DNA from: Camellia lanceoleosa
Taxonomy: Eukaryota; Streptophyta; Magnoliopsida; Ericales; Theaceae
DNA: 64,000 nt
Direction: 5' to 3'
Assembly: GCA_025200525.1 (NCBI GenBank)
Contig: CM045760.1
Coordinates: 42,241,932 to 42,305,931 of the forward strand
The translations under genes were made by a program, and so were the position numbers. The notes beneath the pieces are model-generated. The model saw nothing but the letters and a program-made list of their open reading frames with translations, made no database searches and was not told the DNA's origin. Positions within the stretch are counted from its first letter, which is position 1, and each line of letters starts with the position of its first letter. Shown here in pieces: positions 35,442 to 47,804 of this stretch.

Positions 35442-35989
35442 TTTTGGATCCACAAACAACACCGATCAACTAGATTCAGAGAGAGAGAGAGAGAGAAACT
35501 CTAACCCTAGAGGGCCTCTGTGGGTGGTGGGTTTCTCTTTGATAACAGCGGTGGAAGGAGGGAGAAGAGGACGGAAGCCTTGGCTGTGCAAACCTGAAAG
35601 GAAATGAAAAAGGGGGGGAAAACAAGGGGAAAAAAGGGGGAAGTTTGGGCGGGCGGGTACTGAAAAAGGGGGGAAATTTTGTTTCATTTTTATTTTACGA
35701 TTTTTTTTTTTTTTTTGGGTAGGAGTAGGGGTAATATTTTAATGAACAATATTTTTTGTCAAAATAAAATTAATTTTTTATGGTCAATGAAAAATATTTT
35801 TTTGTAGCCCATTTTTTTTTTGTTACTAAAAATCAGTTTTTTTTTTGTCGTCAAAGGTAAAAAATAAATTTTTATTTTTCATTCAGCAACTAAATTATTT
35901 TAGTCGCCAAAACTATCTATACCGCAACTAACATATTTTTTAGCCACTGAAATTAAATTTTTTCCGACCAAACTTTTGTGGTAGAGGAG

Positions 35990-36358
35990 AGGGAGAGAAG
36001 AGTGATGAGTGAAAGAGAGACAAAGAGATAGACAGAGATAGAGACCTAGACAGAGAGAAACAAGAGATGAGTGAGAGATAGACAAAAAGAGAGAGAAAGA
36101 GAACGAAAAGAGATGATCGAGAGAAAGACATAGAAAAAGAGAAAGATAGAGAGAGAGAGAGAGATAAAGACAAGAGAGATAGAGACAAGAAAGCTGAACA
36201 AAAGAGACAGAGAAAGAAAATAGATGAGAGAAGAGATAGATGAGTGAGAGACACAGAAAGAAAGAGAGATAGAGACAGACAGAGAGAGAAGAGTGATGAG
36301 TAAGATAGAGAAAGAGAATAGAGAGAGAAAGATGAAAAAATGGGTGAAAAGAGATATA

Positions 36359-36394
<36 letters not shown>

Positions 36395-36875
36395 AAGCGA
36401 AAATAGATAAACGAGAGAGATACATGGAGAGATGAGCGAGAGAAATAAAGAGAAGAGAGACAGAGAGAGATAGAGAAAAGAGAGATGAGCGAGAGACACA
36501 GAGAGAAAGACAGAAAGACAGAGAAGAGTGATGAGTGAGAGAGAGAAAAAGAAGAGAGACCGAGACAAAAATATAGACATAGAGAGAGACAGGCAGACAG
36601 AGAAGAGTGATGAGTGAGAGAGAGAGAAAGAGAGAAAGAGATAGAGAGTGAGAGATAGAAAAAGAGAGAAGAAAAAGAGAGAAAGACATAGAAAAAGAGA
36701 GAGATAAAGAGAGAAGAGAGAGAAAGCGAGAGAAGAGAGATAGAGACAAGAGAGATGAACAAAAGAGACAGAGAGAGATAGAGAAAGGAGAGAATAGATA
36801 GATGTGTGAGAGACATAGAGAGAGAGACAGACAGACAGACAAATAGACAAACAGATAGACAGATAGATGAGTGAA
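35990..36875 (+). repeat. ~880-bp polypurine tract (degenerate GA/GACA repeat)
   Basis: Almost pure G/A on the plus strand with scattered T and C, built from GAGA, GACA and GATA. A longer motif AGAAGAGTGATGAGT recurs at about 35997, 36288, 36523 and 36601, and GATGAGCGAGAGA appears twice. Because stop codons need purines in the sense strand, the pyrimidine complement stays open in all three minus frames. Tracts like this can form triplex (H-DNA) structures in vitro (established for polypurine mirror repeats). Confidence 0.95.
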
Positions 36876-36889
36876 GGCCTTGAATGCCC

Positions 36890-38034
36890 AGCCCCCTGCT
36901 TTGCTCGCCACTCCCATCTCTAGAGTAGAATTTAAATTATAGTAGAATTTTAACAACATTCTATAGTAGAAATTTTTTTATGTGAGATTAATTACCTAAT
37001 GTTGTGATATCTTTGAGTAAAAGTTACATAATCGTTCCCCAAGTAAGGAGATGGGTTAAATTGAGTTTAAATTGTTATAGCAATAGGTAAATGCTAAGAG
37101 TAAAAAGGTATGAAATTGAAAGTCATAATTCTATTGTTCATGATTTTTTAATTTTTGTGAATTGTAAGAATTTGTTGAGTATAGTTACTCTAGAAAAAAT
37201 TGTAGGCATATTCCATCGCCAAATCCAAGAAAGAATAAAAGAATGGGGAGGGAAGGTAGATCCATAAAGATGAGGAAGTTCATGATTAATTAAGAGATAG
37301 ATCATGTAATGGTATTGAAATTATATGAGAACCACCATAGATGCAACAACAATAACTAATAACCAATATTTGGTAGTTTGAATAACCATCATGTTTATTT
37401 CATATGCATGTTTACTATAATTGTTTACTATAATTATGTAACGTCTCCCTCCAAATTTAAATTAACAATAGTGTTTGATTATTGTTAACCGTGTATAACG
37501 TAAAAATAATTTTAAAAAGTTGAAAAAATTAATTATTAAAAAATTAAGAAAAAATTTAAAATCTGAAATAATATCAATAAGTCACACAAATAATTGGGAT
37601 ATTTTGTATTTTATTTGTGAATTTTGATTTATTCTTAATTTATTAGTGTTATTGAAATATGATGATGTAAAAAGTACAAATAGTTTAATTGTACTTTTCA
37701 TCTGAAAATAATAGTCTATTTTCAGAATTTAATTTCTTTTTATAATACAATTATTACATTTTAAAAATATTAATTTATAAAAATTACTTTTTCATAGTAT
37801 ATTTTTTTAGAAATATCAATTGTCATAATTGTAATTTTTTTATTATTAATGGATTTAAAAAAAGGACAAAATAAGAAATTCATATTATTTTAATAATTAA
37901 TTTTTTTTAAAAATTAATATTTTTGGATGGTGGGTGTACAACCTCTTAATAAAAAAAAATATAAATATAAATAAAACTAGGTTTACAAAGATTAAAAATA
38001 TAAATAAAAGATTAAAAATTAATTTTTTTCATTT
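36890..38034. other. CACTA-2 interior spacer
   Basis: AT-rich, no coding or repeat structure recognised. Confidence 0.4.
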
Positions 38035-38722
38035 TCATTCGGCTACCAAAGATTTAGTAGCGAAAGTAGGTTTTAGCGACTAAAATAAATTTGGTCATGA
38101 AACTTGACATTTGGCGACCAAAACTTTGGTCGGAAAGATTAAAATTAATTTTTCTAATTTTCATTCGCCACGAAAGATTTAGTAGCCGAAAGTAGATTTT
38201 AGCGACTAAAATAATTTTGGTCGCGAAACTTGACATTTGGCGACCAAAACTTTGGTCGGGAAAGATTAAAAATTAATTTTTTTTATTTTCATTCGGCTAC
38301 CAAAGATTTAGTAGCCGAAAGTAGGTTTTTAGCGACTAAAATAATTTTGGTCGCCGAAACTTGACATTTGGCGACCAAAACTTTGGTCGGGAAAGATTAA
38401 AAATTAATTTTTTTATTTTCATTCGGCTACTAAACAATTTAGTAGCTAAAGGTACCTCTACGGCTACTAAATTTTTTTTTAGTCGCCAATTGTGATATGT
38501 TTAGCTACTAAAAATTTTTTTAGTCGCCAATTGTAATATCTTTAGCCACTAAATTTTTTTTAGTAGCCAATAATCAACATTCCCCTACTAAAAAAAATTA
38601 GTAGCTAAAAAGTTGACTTTTGCCGACTAAAATTTTTTTTGGTAGCCAATTCCATGACTTTTGGCGACTAAATTGGTTTTAGTAGCTAAAAGTGGTCGGG
38701 AAAAATGTTTTTTCTTGTAGTG
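38035..38722. repeat. CACTA-2 right subterminal array
   Basis: Three tandem units of 126-130 bp start near 38035, 38161 and 38289 and continue as a degenerate fourth at 38419. Each holds GCTACCAAAGATTTAGTAG, TTAGCGACTAAAAT and TTGGCGACCAAAACTTTGG. Single inverted copies continue to the terminus. Confidence 0.88.
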
Positions 38723-38725
38723 TTA

Positions 38726-39522
38726 GTGTTACAAAGCAAGTGGTCCAAAATCATGGGACTTGTATGTATATATATATATATATATAACTATTTTGAGAGA
38801 GATAGAGAGAGAGAAGATTTAAGAACTGGCAAAGTCTATTTCATCCCCAGCAAAAAAGTAAACCAAAGCTATATTCACATACTAAGGCCAAGTTAGGCAT
38901 TCTCAAAAAAATCTAAAAATCTAAAAAGTCACTATTCTATTTAAGTCACATCATCTTATTTAAGTCATATCACCTCTCTAACACATCACTTCAAACCTAA
39001 CCTAAATTCAATCTATATTTCATAAAAAGTCAAAAAATATACTTATTTAGTCTTTTCAAACTTAGCCTAAATATAGAAACTTTTAAAGTCAAATATGCCC
39101 TAGGCTTTTATCATGTAGCAATTGGATCACATGTGGCCCAAAGATGCCAAAGTTGGGCTAGAATGAAGATACTGTCATAGGCCTTGTTTGGAATCAGTTG
39201 TTAAGCAGCTTCTTTCTTCTTCTTTTTTCAGATGCTTAAAATAAAATTGGTTCCATATGAGACCTAAATGTACAATTATCTTGGAAAGTGACTTCCTAAT
39301 TTCCACTAGAATTTAATTAGTACAATTTAAAATCTCTTTGACACCCTCTTTGAATAATTTTTTGTTTATGGTGGAAGGTAGGTGAATAGGACAGCAAGAG
39401 AGCATCTAGGAAATGTGGTAGGCATAATGGAGCCATTCGATAACTAGAGGTAGACAGCTGACAGTTTGAGGCGATGAAGTTTTTTCTTTTAATCCTTATT
39501 ATCTCGATATACTTTCTTTCTT

Positions 39523-39553
<31 letters not shown>

Positions 39554-39782
39554 GAGTTAATATAAATTCTATTCTTGCCTATCAAAACACAAAAATGTGA
39601 GTTTTTGAGTCTGACTTTAGGAAAAGATGGCAATAAATGGGAAGATTTTGGAGGTGATAAAAGAAATATGATTAGGAACCCTAATAAAGGAGGTCTAATG
39701 AGGATAAGTCCCACATAGATAGTGATGTATGTGTCTTGCTTGGTTTTTTTTTTTTTTTTTTTCATTGCCAAGGGCATCGAGC
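38726..39782. other. Host DNA between CACTA-2 and CACTA-3
   Basis: About 1.06 kb without a gene. TA and GA microsatellites lie near 38766-38815. A possible small MITE lies at 38884-39075 (left AGGCCAAGTTAGGCATTC, complement of right AGGCTAAGTTTGAAAAG). Poly-T lies at 39527-39553. Confidence 0.45.
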
Positions 39783-39798
39783 TCTCACTACAATAAAA

Positions 39799-41990
39799 TA
39801 ACCTATGATGACGAAAAGTAGTGAAGAAAATAAATTTCGTCACTAAATAAGAATAATCTATAACTAATTATAAAATTTTGTCACGTATAATAAATAAAAA
39901 AAATAATAGGTGACGAAATTTATTTTCGTCAACAAATATTTCTTTGAGGTGAGAAAAAATTAAGGCTCCGTTTGGTAGAGCTTTGTAATTATGATTTGAG
40001 AATATGAGTTGTATTTTGAGTTTGTGTGTTTTAGAATTATGATTTGAGTGTAGAAAATTTGTTTGGTTATGGTTTTTGAATAAAGTGTTGAATTGAGTGT
40101 GGAATTGAGTTTTGAATTGAGTGTAGAATTGAGTTTTGAAAGTTTGATTTGACATGTGAAGTAAGAAAATTTGTTTGGTTATGAGTTTTGAAAAGAGTTT
40201 TCAAAACTTAATTCAAATTGTTATAACTCATAACAAAACACATTACTTTCACATTATTGAAAATTTTGATCAACACTCATAACCAAACTCTTTTTAAAAT
40301 TCAATTAAAAATTTATTATTAACAAAAATAACATTAATTAATTTTTAATTGAAAATACTACAAAGGAAATAATTTTTTTCAAAATAAATATTCAAAAAAT
40401 TTAAATCATAAATATTTAAATAATTTAAATAATCTAAAAATTTAATAAGTAAAAAATTAATTTAAATATTCAAAAATTAAAATAATTTAAAATTTTAATA
40501 TTTTAAATTTAAAAACAACTGTACACTCAAATCCTAACCAAACACATAAAACAAAACTCAATTAAAAAATTATTTTTAAAACTCATAACCAAACACATAA
40601 CTCGAAATTACATACTACTTTCACAACTCTACACTCAAATCGTAACCAAATACATAACAAAAAATTAAAATATTTAAAAATATTTTTATAAAATAGAGTT
40701 TGAATTTATTTTTATAAAATATTTTAAAATTTAAAAAATTAAAATTGTAATATTTAAAAATATTCAAAAAATTAAAAAAATTAAAAAAATCGTAAATCTT
40801 AACAAAATTAAAATATTTAAAAATATTTTTATAAAATAGAGTTTGAATTTATTTTTATAAAATATTTTAAAATTTAAAAAATTAAAATTGTAATATTTAA
40901 AAATATTCAAAAAATGAAAAAAATTTAAAAATTAAAAAAATCGTAAATCTTAACAAAATTAAAATATTTTTAGAATATTGATTTGAATGGAGTTTTGAAA
41001 AGAGTTTTGAATTATGTTTTTGGTTATGAGTTTTGAAAAGTAATGATTATGTTTTGAAATGAGTTTTGAGAAATGAGTGTAGAATTGTGATTTGAAAACC
41101 CTAAACAAACACAACACTCAAAAGTGAGTGTTGAACTAGATTTTGAAAGCTCTGCCAAACGGAGGCTAAGTTTCGTCACCTTAGGTTTTTCCGCTAATTC
41201 TTGTTTGGTGGTACCAAAATTTTGAGACTTTTGATGAGAAAAAAATTTCTCACCAATTATAAAATTATTGATAAGGAATATATTTTCGTCACTAATAATT
41301 ATATATATATATATATATATTTTTGAGAAACTTGATTTTAAATATTTGAAGAACATTTGGTGAGAAATATATTCTTGTCACAAATAATTTTTAATATTTT
41401 GAGACTTTTTAGTGAGGAAATTATTTTGTCACTAATTTTGGAAGGAAAATTTTGACATATTGGGCGTCAATAAAAAAAAATAAACTACTAACTTTTTTCT
41501 TTTTCTTTTTTTTTTGTTTATCAATTTTCCTATCTCCTCTCTCTCAAAACAAAACACAAGTTAATTAACTATCTAAGTAACCTATGGCGACGAAGATAGT
41601 GAAAAAAAATGAATTTCGATACTAAATAAGAATAATCCGTGACGAATTATAAAATTTTGTCACATATAATAAAAAAGTAAAAATAATAGGTGACGAAATT
41701 TATTTTGACAATAAATACTTTTTTTAGGTGAAAAAAAAATAAATTCGTCACTAATGGTTTTTTCTCTAATTTTTTTGGGTGGCACAAAAATTTTGAAACT
41801 TTTGGTGAGAAAAAAAGTTGTCACCAATTATAATATTATTAGTGAGGAATATGTTTTTGTCACCAATAATTTTAAATATTTTAAAAAAAGTAATTTTAAA
41901 TATTTTGAAACTATTTGATAAAGAACATATTTTCGTCGTTAATAATTTTGATATTTTAAATTTTTTGGTGAAAAAATTATTTTATTGCCA
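39799..41990. repeat. CACTA-3 left subterminal region, tandemly duplicated
   Basis: Text at 39799-39963 plus 41170-41400 recurs at 41580-41960 (for example CTAAATAAGAATAATC, AATAGGTGACGAAATTTATT, TTGTCACCAATTATAATATT). The first copy is split by a MITE, the second is not. Repeats centre on GACGAAA/TTTCGTC. Confidence 0.85.
39964..41166. mobile_element. Tourist/Harbinger MITE, 1.2 kb, nested in CACTA-3
   Basis: Left end GGCTCCGTTTGGTAGAGC; complement of the right end GCCTCCGTTTGGCAGAGC. TAA at 39961-39963 and 41167-41169 is the PIF/Harbinger TSD. The interior is AT-rich with TTTTGAATTGAGTG-type repeats near both ends and a ~140-bp internal direct repeat (40650-40790 and 40797-40930). The unoccupied site exists in the duplicate at about 41740. 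Confidence 0.9.
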
Positions 41991-43785
41991 ATTTTAGAGA
42001 TAGAATTTGAGATATTGGCGGAAATGAAAAAACAGAACCCTACTAAATCCCCCATTTCCTTCCTTTTTTTTAATTTTTTTTTGGTGATTCAGTTTTCCTC
42101 TCATCCGTCTCTTGCAAAACACACATTCCTTTAGCCCCCAATTCTCCTCATTCAGCTTGTTCTCTTCCTTCAGCGCCAGCATCGACCTCACCTATTCTCC
42201 TCCTTCAGTGCCGCCACCGATGTCACCCGCGTTCTCATCCGAGCAATCGTCAGCACTACCGGCGTCACTTATTCTGTTATTTCTCTATTTTTCTCTTTTC
42301 AGGTATGGGTCCTCTGTTTCTTTCTCTCTCACACTCAATTTCTCTATTTTTCTATCTTTGTTTTCCCTAAATTTCAAAACTAGTTTCGTTGTTTTCCCTA
42401 ATTTCAAAAACTACTGAAACACGTAGTGTCCCATATATGATTCCTTCAGACTGGTTATGAAGAAATGGGTGCTTGAATATAAACTTGCTAAGTTAATGAC
42501 TCGTTCATGTTATTTGCTTTATATGAGTGTATGACTATGAGTGTATGATTCGATGAATAGAGTTTATTCACAATTTGCTTTATATGATTGTATTCACATT
42601 TTATTCACAATTTGCTTTATATGAGTGTATGATTCAATGAAATTCAACTAATGAGTGTATGATTCAATGAATAGAGTTTTTTTCACAATTTCCAATTTGG
42701 TATATTAATTTAGCTACTTGAGACTTCCCAGAGAGTCGGTTCCCAGGAAGCCTTATGCACTGGGTATGACTTTTTCTTCAGTAAGTTAAAAGAGTGAAAA
42801 ATGGAGGATAGGCATCTAAAACTCAGGTATCCCTACCTCAGGTATGGCTTGCATATTGAAATGTCTGCTACAATGCAGAACTCTAGTTTCTGTCAAGCAA
42901 GCCAAGCATCTACCGGTGTATGAATCTTGTGCCAAAAAATTAACTGAATACATGACATTAAACACATTTTGGATGTTTGCTTTTGAAATTCGTTCTCAAA
43001 AAATCCTCCAGTACAGAATCTGGCTTCCACGTTTCTAAAAACCTCACTGAGAGCATCCGATTAAGGCTATAAGCACAACAGGGACCATTTACATACTGTA
43101 GAAAATGCATCAAAGCCTTAGATTTCTAATCTACTGCCAATGCAAATATATGAAATTCTTGTCAGAAAGTAACAAACTTTAAGAACAATATGAAAATGGA
43201 TAAAAGAATAGAGTACAATTATAATTCTTAATAGTTTCAGTCAGATTTAAACATTAAAATGCTATCAATAAGAGTAACATCAAAATGCTATCTATTTCTC
43301 TTTGAACTTGCCAAATCTATGTTTGATGTGCTTTGATTTCTTGAACATAATCCCTTAGCTGTTTATTTCCACGCTTTAAACTAAAAATAAAAAAAAAGGT
43401 AAATAATAAATAAAAAAAAAGGTAAATAATAAAGGTCTTAGAGAAAGCATTCCTTTTATGCAACTGTTACCAAAATTGTTGTAACAGTTAATGCTACTAG
43501 ACTTTTTGACATCCTTGGAACATCTATGATTGTCAAGACTTGTAACAGTTAATGCTACTAGACTTTTTGACATCCTTGCAAGCCATCTTTTTCTTTTTTT
43601 TTTTACCCTCTTAAAATTATTTTCTTCAAATCACAAATTTATGTAGGCCTTATTCATATATCGTTGTTGCCAATGCTTTATTTTTTCCTTTCAAGAATTG
43701 AATATTTTTCACCTTTCTATGTATAATCCCCAGTGGTCTAGTAGTTTTGATTTTTTTTTTTTTTTGGACAGGTACTTAATATCTG
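41991..43785. other. CACTA-3 interior before the U-box fragment
   Basis: 42080-42300 is C/T-rich and less AT-rich, ending in a TTTTCAG; it could be a captured 5' leader, but there is no recognised protein. GTATGATTCAATGAATAGAG-type text repeats around 42540-42680. A ~38-bp unit with GCTACTAGACTTTTTGACAT is duplicated with 59-bp period at 43482-43580. Confidence 0.4.
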
Positions 43786-44740
43786 ATAGCTGGAAGCAAC
43801 GTTGGAAGTTATGACCTTGGTAGCCAGACAGATGAGAGCTATCATTTTGAGAGATTACACATAGAGCCTATATATGATGCATTTATATGCCCTTTAACAA
43901 AACAAATTATACGCGATCCTGTTACCTTAGAAAATGGACAAACTTTTGAGCGAGAAGCCATTGAAAAGTGGTTCAAAGAATGCAAGGAGAGCAGAAAAAT
44001 TATGCTTTGTCCATTGACTCTAAAAGAATTAAGAAGTACAGAAATGAACCCGAGTATAGCTCTGCAGAACTCCATTGAAGAATGGAATGCCAGGAATGAA
44101 GCCGTTTAACTTGCTATGGCTCGAAAGTAATTATATCTGACCAGTCCAGAGAACGAAATTATGCAGAGTTTAAAGTTTGTCTAGTACCTTTGCCATAACA
44201 GCCGATCAAATAAACATGTTATTCGCAACACGGAGCTAATACCTACGATTGTTGACATGTTGAAGAGCAGCAGTCGTAGAGTTCGTTGCAAAGCTTTGGA
44301 AACTCTTCGAATTGTAGCAAAGAAAGACTCTGATAATAAGGTAGGTCATTGTTCAAATTATCCAACAATCATGGCATGGATGCAATTAATGCCTCTTATT
44401 TAGGACTTTTTTTTATTTTAATTTTATTTAGGAGATAATGGCTGAAGGGGACACAGTACGAACAATAGTTAAGTTCTTGTCTTATGAGCAATCGAAAGAG
44501 AGGGAAGAGGCTGTCTCTCTGCTGTTTGAGCTCTCCAAGTCTGAAACTTGTGTGAAAAGATTGGTTCTGTTAATGGAGCAATTCTTATATTGGTTGGAAT
44601 GACTAGCAGCAAATCAGAAAATCTGTTGACTGTTGAGAAGGCTGATCGAACTTTGGACAATCTCGCTAAGTGTGAGAATAATGTAAGACAAATGGCTAAA
44701 AATGGTAGATTACAACCTCTTTTGACACTACTCCTTGAAG
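43786..44740 (+). pseudogene. U-box/ARM E3 ubiquitin ligase fragment, PUB43/44 type
   Basis: Exon 1 (43786-44340, GTAGGT donor) reads SYDLGSQTDESYHFERLHIE, then the U-box: PIYDAFICPLTKQIIRDPVT, LENGQTFEREAIEKWF, CPLTLKEL. ARM-type text follows (DMLKSSSRRVRCKALETLRI). Exon 2 (44432-44740) continues EGDTVRTIVKFLSYEQSKER and ILILVGMTSSKSENLLTVEK. Parents are plant PUB43/44 (SAUL1-like) ligases, in which the U-box recruits E2. Here the expected initiator ATG is ATA (43786-43788). Stops appear at about 44107, 44129 and 44182, and a one-base loss near 44547 shifts frame. Later exons are absent. Captured and decayed, inside CACTA-3. Confidence 0.9.
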
Positions 44741-45932
44741 GTATTTCCACTATCATCATTAGTTATGTGTTGATTTGCTTGCAAAAAATGTACCTTTTTT
44801 GCAAAAGGCAGAACATAAGTTTTATTCTTTGATATTTAGAATGGACGTAACAATTTTCCACATGGAATGAAAGTCCGCTGTTGACAAGAGGTCTTATGGT
44901 ACAACTTTATAAAACTGACAAGGTAGAATGAATAAGGGGGTTAATGGAGATCAAGAAGGAGGCAACAATTAAGAGTTTAGTTTATTTAGGAGTTAAAAGT
45001 TTAATTAGGTTTTTATATCTTAATATTTTTTTTGTTGCCTTATTGGATTGTTCCTTTACTTTGGTCTATGTATAGAACTTGAGTGTATTGAATTATTGAA
45101 GCTATTGCCATAATATTGAGAATGGAACTTATATACTTTACCCCTCTCTCTCAGGCCGTCTTTTCTTCTTATTCTTCTCTTCTTCCCCTACTCTTGTCTG
45201 GCTACTTTCCCTTTTCTGCTTCTTCTTTCATTCTACTGTTTGCTGCATCTATTTTGGTATTAGACAATCCACAATCCCTTTTCATCAATTTTGGTATCAG
45301 ACAATCCACCCAGTCCATCAGACCACACCAAAAACCAGTCCAAATTAGAACCAGAACAGCCTTGAAACAGCCTTGGAGGAGGTATCCCTTGAACTCGTAC
45401 ATCACCTTTTTGGTAAGTCTCGCTTGTTTTATCTTTTTATTTTTTTTATGTTGGTTAGTATATACTAGTTAAAGCACAGCAATTTGACTACTTATTAACT
45501 AAGATTTAACAAGTTTTAAGATGTATTTAATGAAAATAGATTCGTTATCAAAATTCTTACTTAGCATGACCCTAGTTAAAATACACATTAACCAAAGTAG
45601 AGACAAAACTATGTGTTTACTTTTTTGTGTATTTTTTCTAGGCAATGTTGTAGTTTCTCTAAGTTAGTGATGTAATTAATAGGACCTTGCCAGGTAGAAT
45701 GGAACTTTTGGTTTTTAAGCTAGAGTCACTGTGTACACAATTTGTATTGACATGGATAGAGCTATTATTTGGAGCAATTATCTGCTAGCTTTTGATGTCT
45801 CTGTAACCCAGCTTTTGACGTCTCTGTGGATAATTTTCTCTTGAAAACCTTTATGGAGATATACAAGCCCCTCTGTTATTCCTAATATGATGTCGAGTCG
45901 CTGCTTGCAGCTTATAATTTGAGTCTTAGTCT
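44741..45932. other. CACTA-3 interior after the U-box fragment
   Basis: Text at 44960-45130 (AATTAAGAGTTTAGTTTATT, TTGAGTGTATTGAATTATTG) has the look of an old LTR, but no partner was found. No gene supported. Confidence 0.35.
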
Positions 45933-45937
45933 TATCT

Positions 45938-47181
45938 TGTTGGAACAATCTTCTGTGTAAATAAAATAAATCGAAACTAAATCAAACAAAATAAAATAAA
46001 TAACTTACAGAATTTATTTTATCGAACTGAATAAAAAAAAAAGAAAGACCAAGTCGAGTGTGTGACACTCTGTCCTTAAGACAAATTCTCCTCGTTTCGG
46101 TGCTTACGGACTAATGGCGTCTATCTCTCAAGATACAATGATCTTCACAAATTTGTAGTAGCACTCCAAACAAATTTGTCCGGCGAACTAGAACCTTGTA
46201 TTCTATACTCTCTTTAATATCCTCTAAAACTATAATGAAGAATTAATAATGCAAAAGAGAAAATAGAACATCATAATGTAATTTTCAGACTGTTTTGGAT
46301 GATTGAACACTACTGGAAATGTTGGTATTTATAGCCAACCAATCTGACCCGAACAAGTACCAAGGAAGTAAACAGGTGTAGTATTTAAACTGAACAGATA
46401 TTGCACTATTTCAACAGATAACTGCTGGGCAGTTAAATCTGTTAAAACTGCAGCAGTTTAAAAAACCTTTCTGGAATATTTTGAATCTGCCTGGCAGTTT
46501 GAATCTGTCCGAAAATTTGAATCTGATTAACCTTAGTTTGAATCTATTCAAACAGCAACATATGTAGTTCAAAAACCTAGACAGATCTGCTGGACATATT
46601 TGAATCTGTCCGGGTTCAAACAAATGTGAAACTTGTATGGACTGTTTAATCTGTTAGAAATAAATTGACAGAAAATTTAAATTCAAATTTTGAATTAATT
46701 TCCTGCAATAATTTTTTGAAAACATTTCAAGTGAATTTCATCCAAAAAAATTAATATAAGAACCGACCGACCCACTTAATTTGAATGACAATGACGGCGA
46801 TGCATGTGCACACGCGTATGTGGGGGTTTGAGCCAAGGTTCCATTTGTCCATAACTCCTCCCTTCTACAAACTTGGGGTGCCGTGTTGTAATCTAGAGCA
46901 TATATACTCAACAAAGCTCTCTTAAAGTTTCAATGTGGGACAACCCATTTCAAAGAAATCCACATTTAATTCTTTAAATGTCCATTCCAAAAACCCGAAA
47001 ATGACGTCGACTTCCCATTCACTCATAAATGATTTTGACGAACCGTCTTTACCGTGTGACTTGCTATGCGGCAAGGAACACGTCACCTCTTCGGACCCAC
47101 CCCAAAAGACGTTTGGGGCTCACTCAATTTTGGCCTCAAACTTGGCCCAAAATAAGCCTTATAAAAACTAATTTTCTAACA
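45938..47181 (-). repeat. Copia-A 3' LTR
   Basis: 1244 bp; lacks two short segments present in the 5' LTR (around 53185 and 53525). Confidence 0.93.
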
Positions 47182-47543
47182 ATCCCCTACATAAATGGAA
47201 TTTGACAGAGAGAAAATGCAACAACATGATCTTATTACAGAGAGTACAGAAATTTGAAATATTTTGCAAAGGATAGGTAGCTTTTGGCTTTGAACCTTCC
47301 CTTGTGAGACACTATCGGATTTACTAGCTAACTAGTGAACATGATGTCTTGAACTGTTCAGCCGTTTGTGTAAACCAAGACAATAAAACTCACACAGTAT
47401 ATCTCCAAACACAGTTTAGTTCTCACTATTGTATTCATTTTGACCCTGAACAACTTGGTCTTTCATGAGTGCTCTAGAGAATTGTAGCCCTTCACAAATC
47501 TCATAGAACTGACCCAATTCACACTCACATAGGTGATTCTTGG

Positions 47544-47804
47544 CAGTGTTTGGCGAGATTTGGTTTTGGTTGTTTTTTTATTTTTTCCATTAAACGACAA
47601 AGTTTTTTCAAAACCTAAAAAAACAAATCCAAATAAAATGTCACATCCAACCCCATAACCATTTCACTTTTTCTCTCACAAACATCACATCCAATCACAA
47701 AAAAAAAATCCAACTATCTTCCCAAACACCAAAAATTTTTTATCCAATAATATTCTACAACTAAAAAAACCTACATAAAAATCCACTTCCCAAATACCCA
47801 CCTT
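47544..47804. mobile_element. Possible MITE in the Copia-A 3' untranslated region
   Basis: GGCAGTGTTTGGCGAGATTT at the left is loosely mirrored at the right (complement GGTGGGTATTTGGGAAGTGG). The interior has complementary TTTGG-rich and CCAAA-rich halves. TSD not clear. Confidence 0.4.

Larger units (their letters stand above)
29934..38722. mobile_element. CACTA-2: complete 8.8-kb non-autonomous gene-capturing CACTA transposon
   Basis: Left end CACTACAGGAAACGAC; right end TTTTCTTGTAGTG, whose complement is CACTACAAGAAAA. Flanking TTA at 29931-29933 and 38723-38725 is the 3-bp TSD of the superfamily. Both subterminal regions hold repeats of TGGCGACTAAA/TTTAGTCGCCA. The interior has exon-intron pieces of at least four host genes, all on the minus strand, plus a polypurine tract, but no transposase-like frame. 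It therefore depends on a transposase elsewhere. Confidence 0.9.

Noticed and set aside
35900..36959. Three overlapping minus-strand frames of 256-339 codons, Ser/Leu-rich
   Set aside because: They are the complement of a polypurine tract, where stop codons cannot easily occur; all three frames open at once and the residues are simple SLSL repeats.
39499..39843. Minus-strand frame of 114 codons with Lys runs
   Set aside because: Built from two poly-T runs; crosses the CACTA-3 terminus.
44960..45130. Possible solo LTR
   Set aside because: LTR-like flavour only; no second copy, TG...CA borders or TSD could be set.
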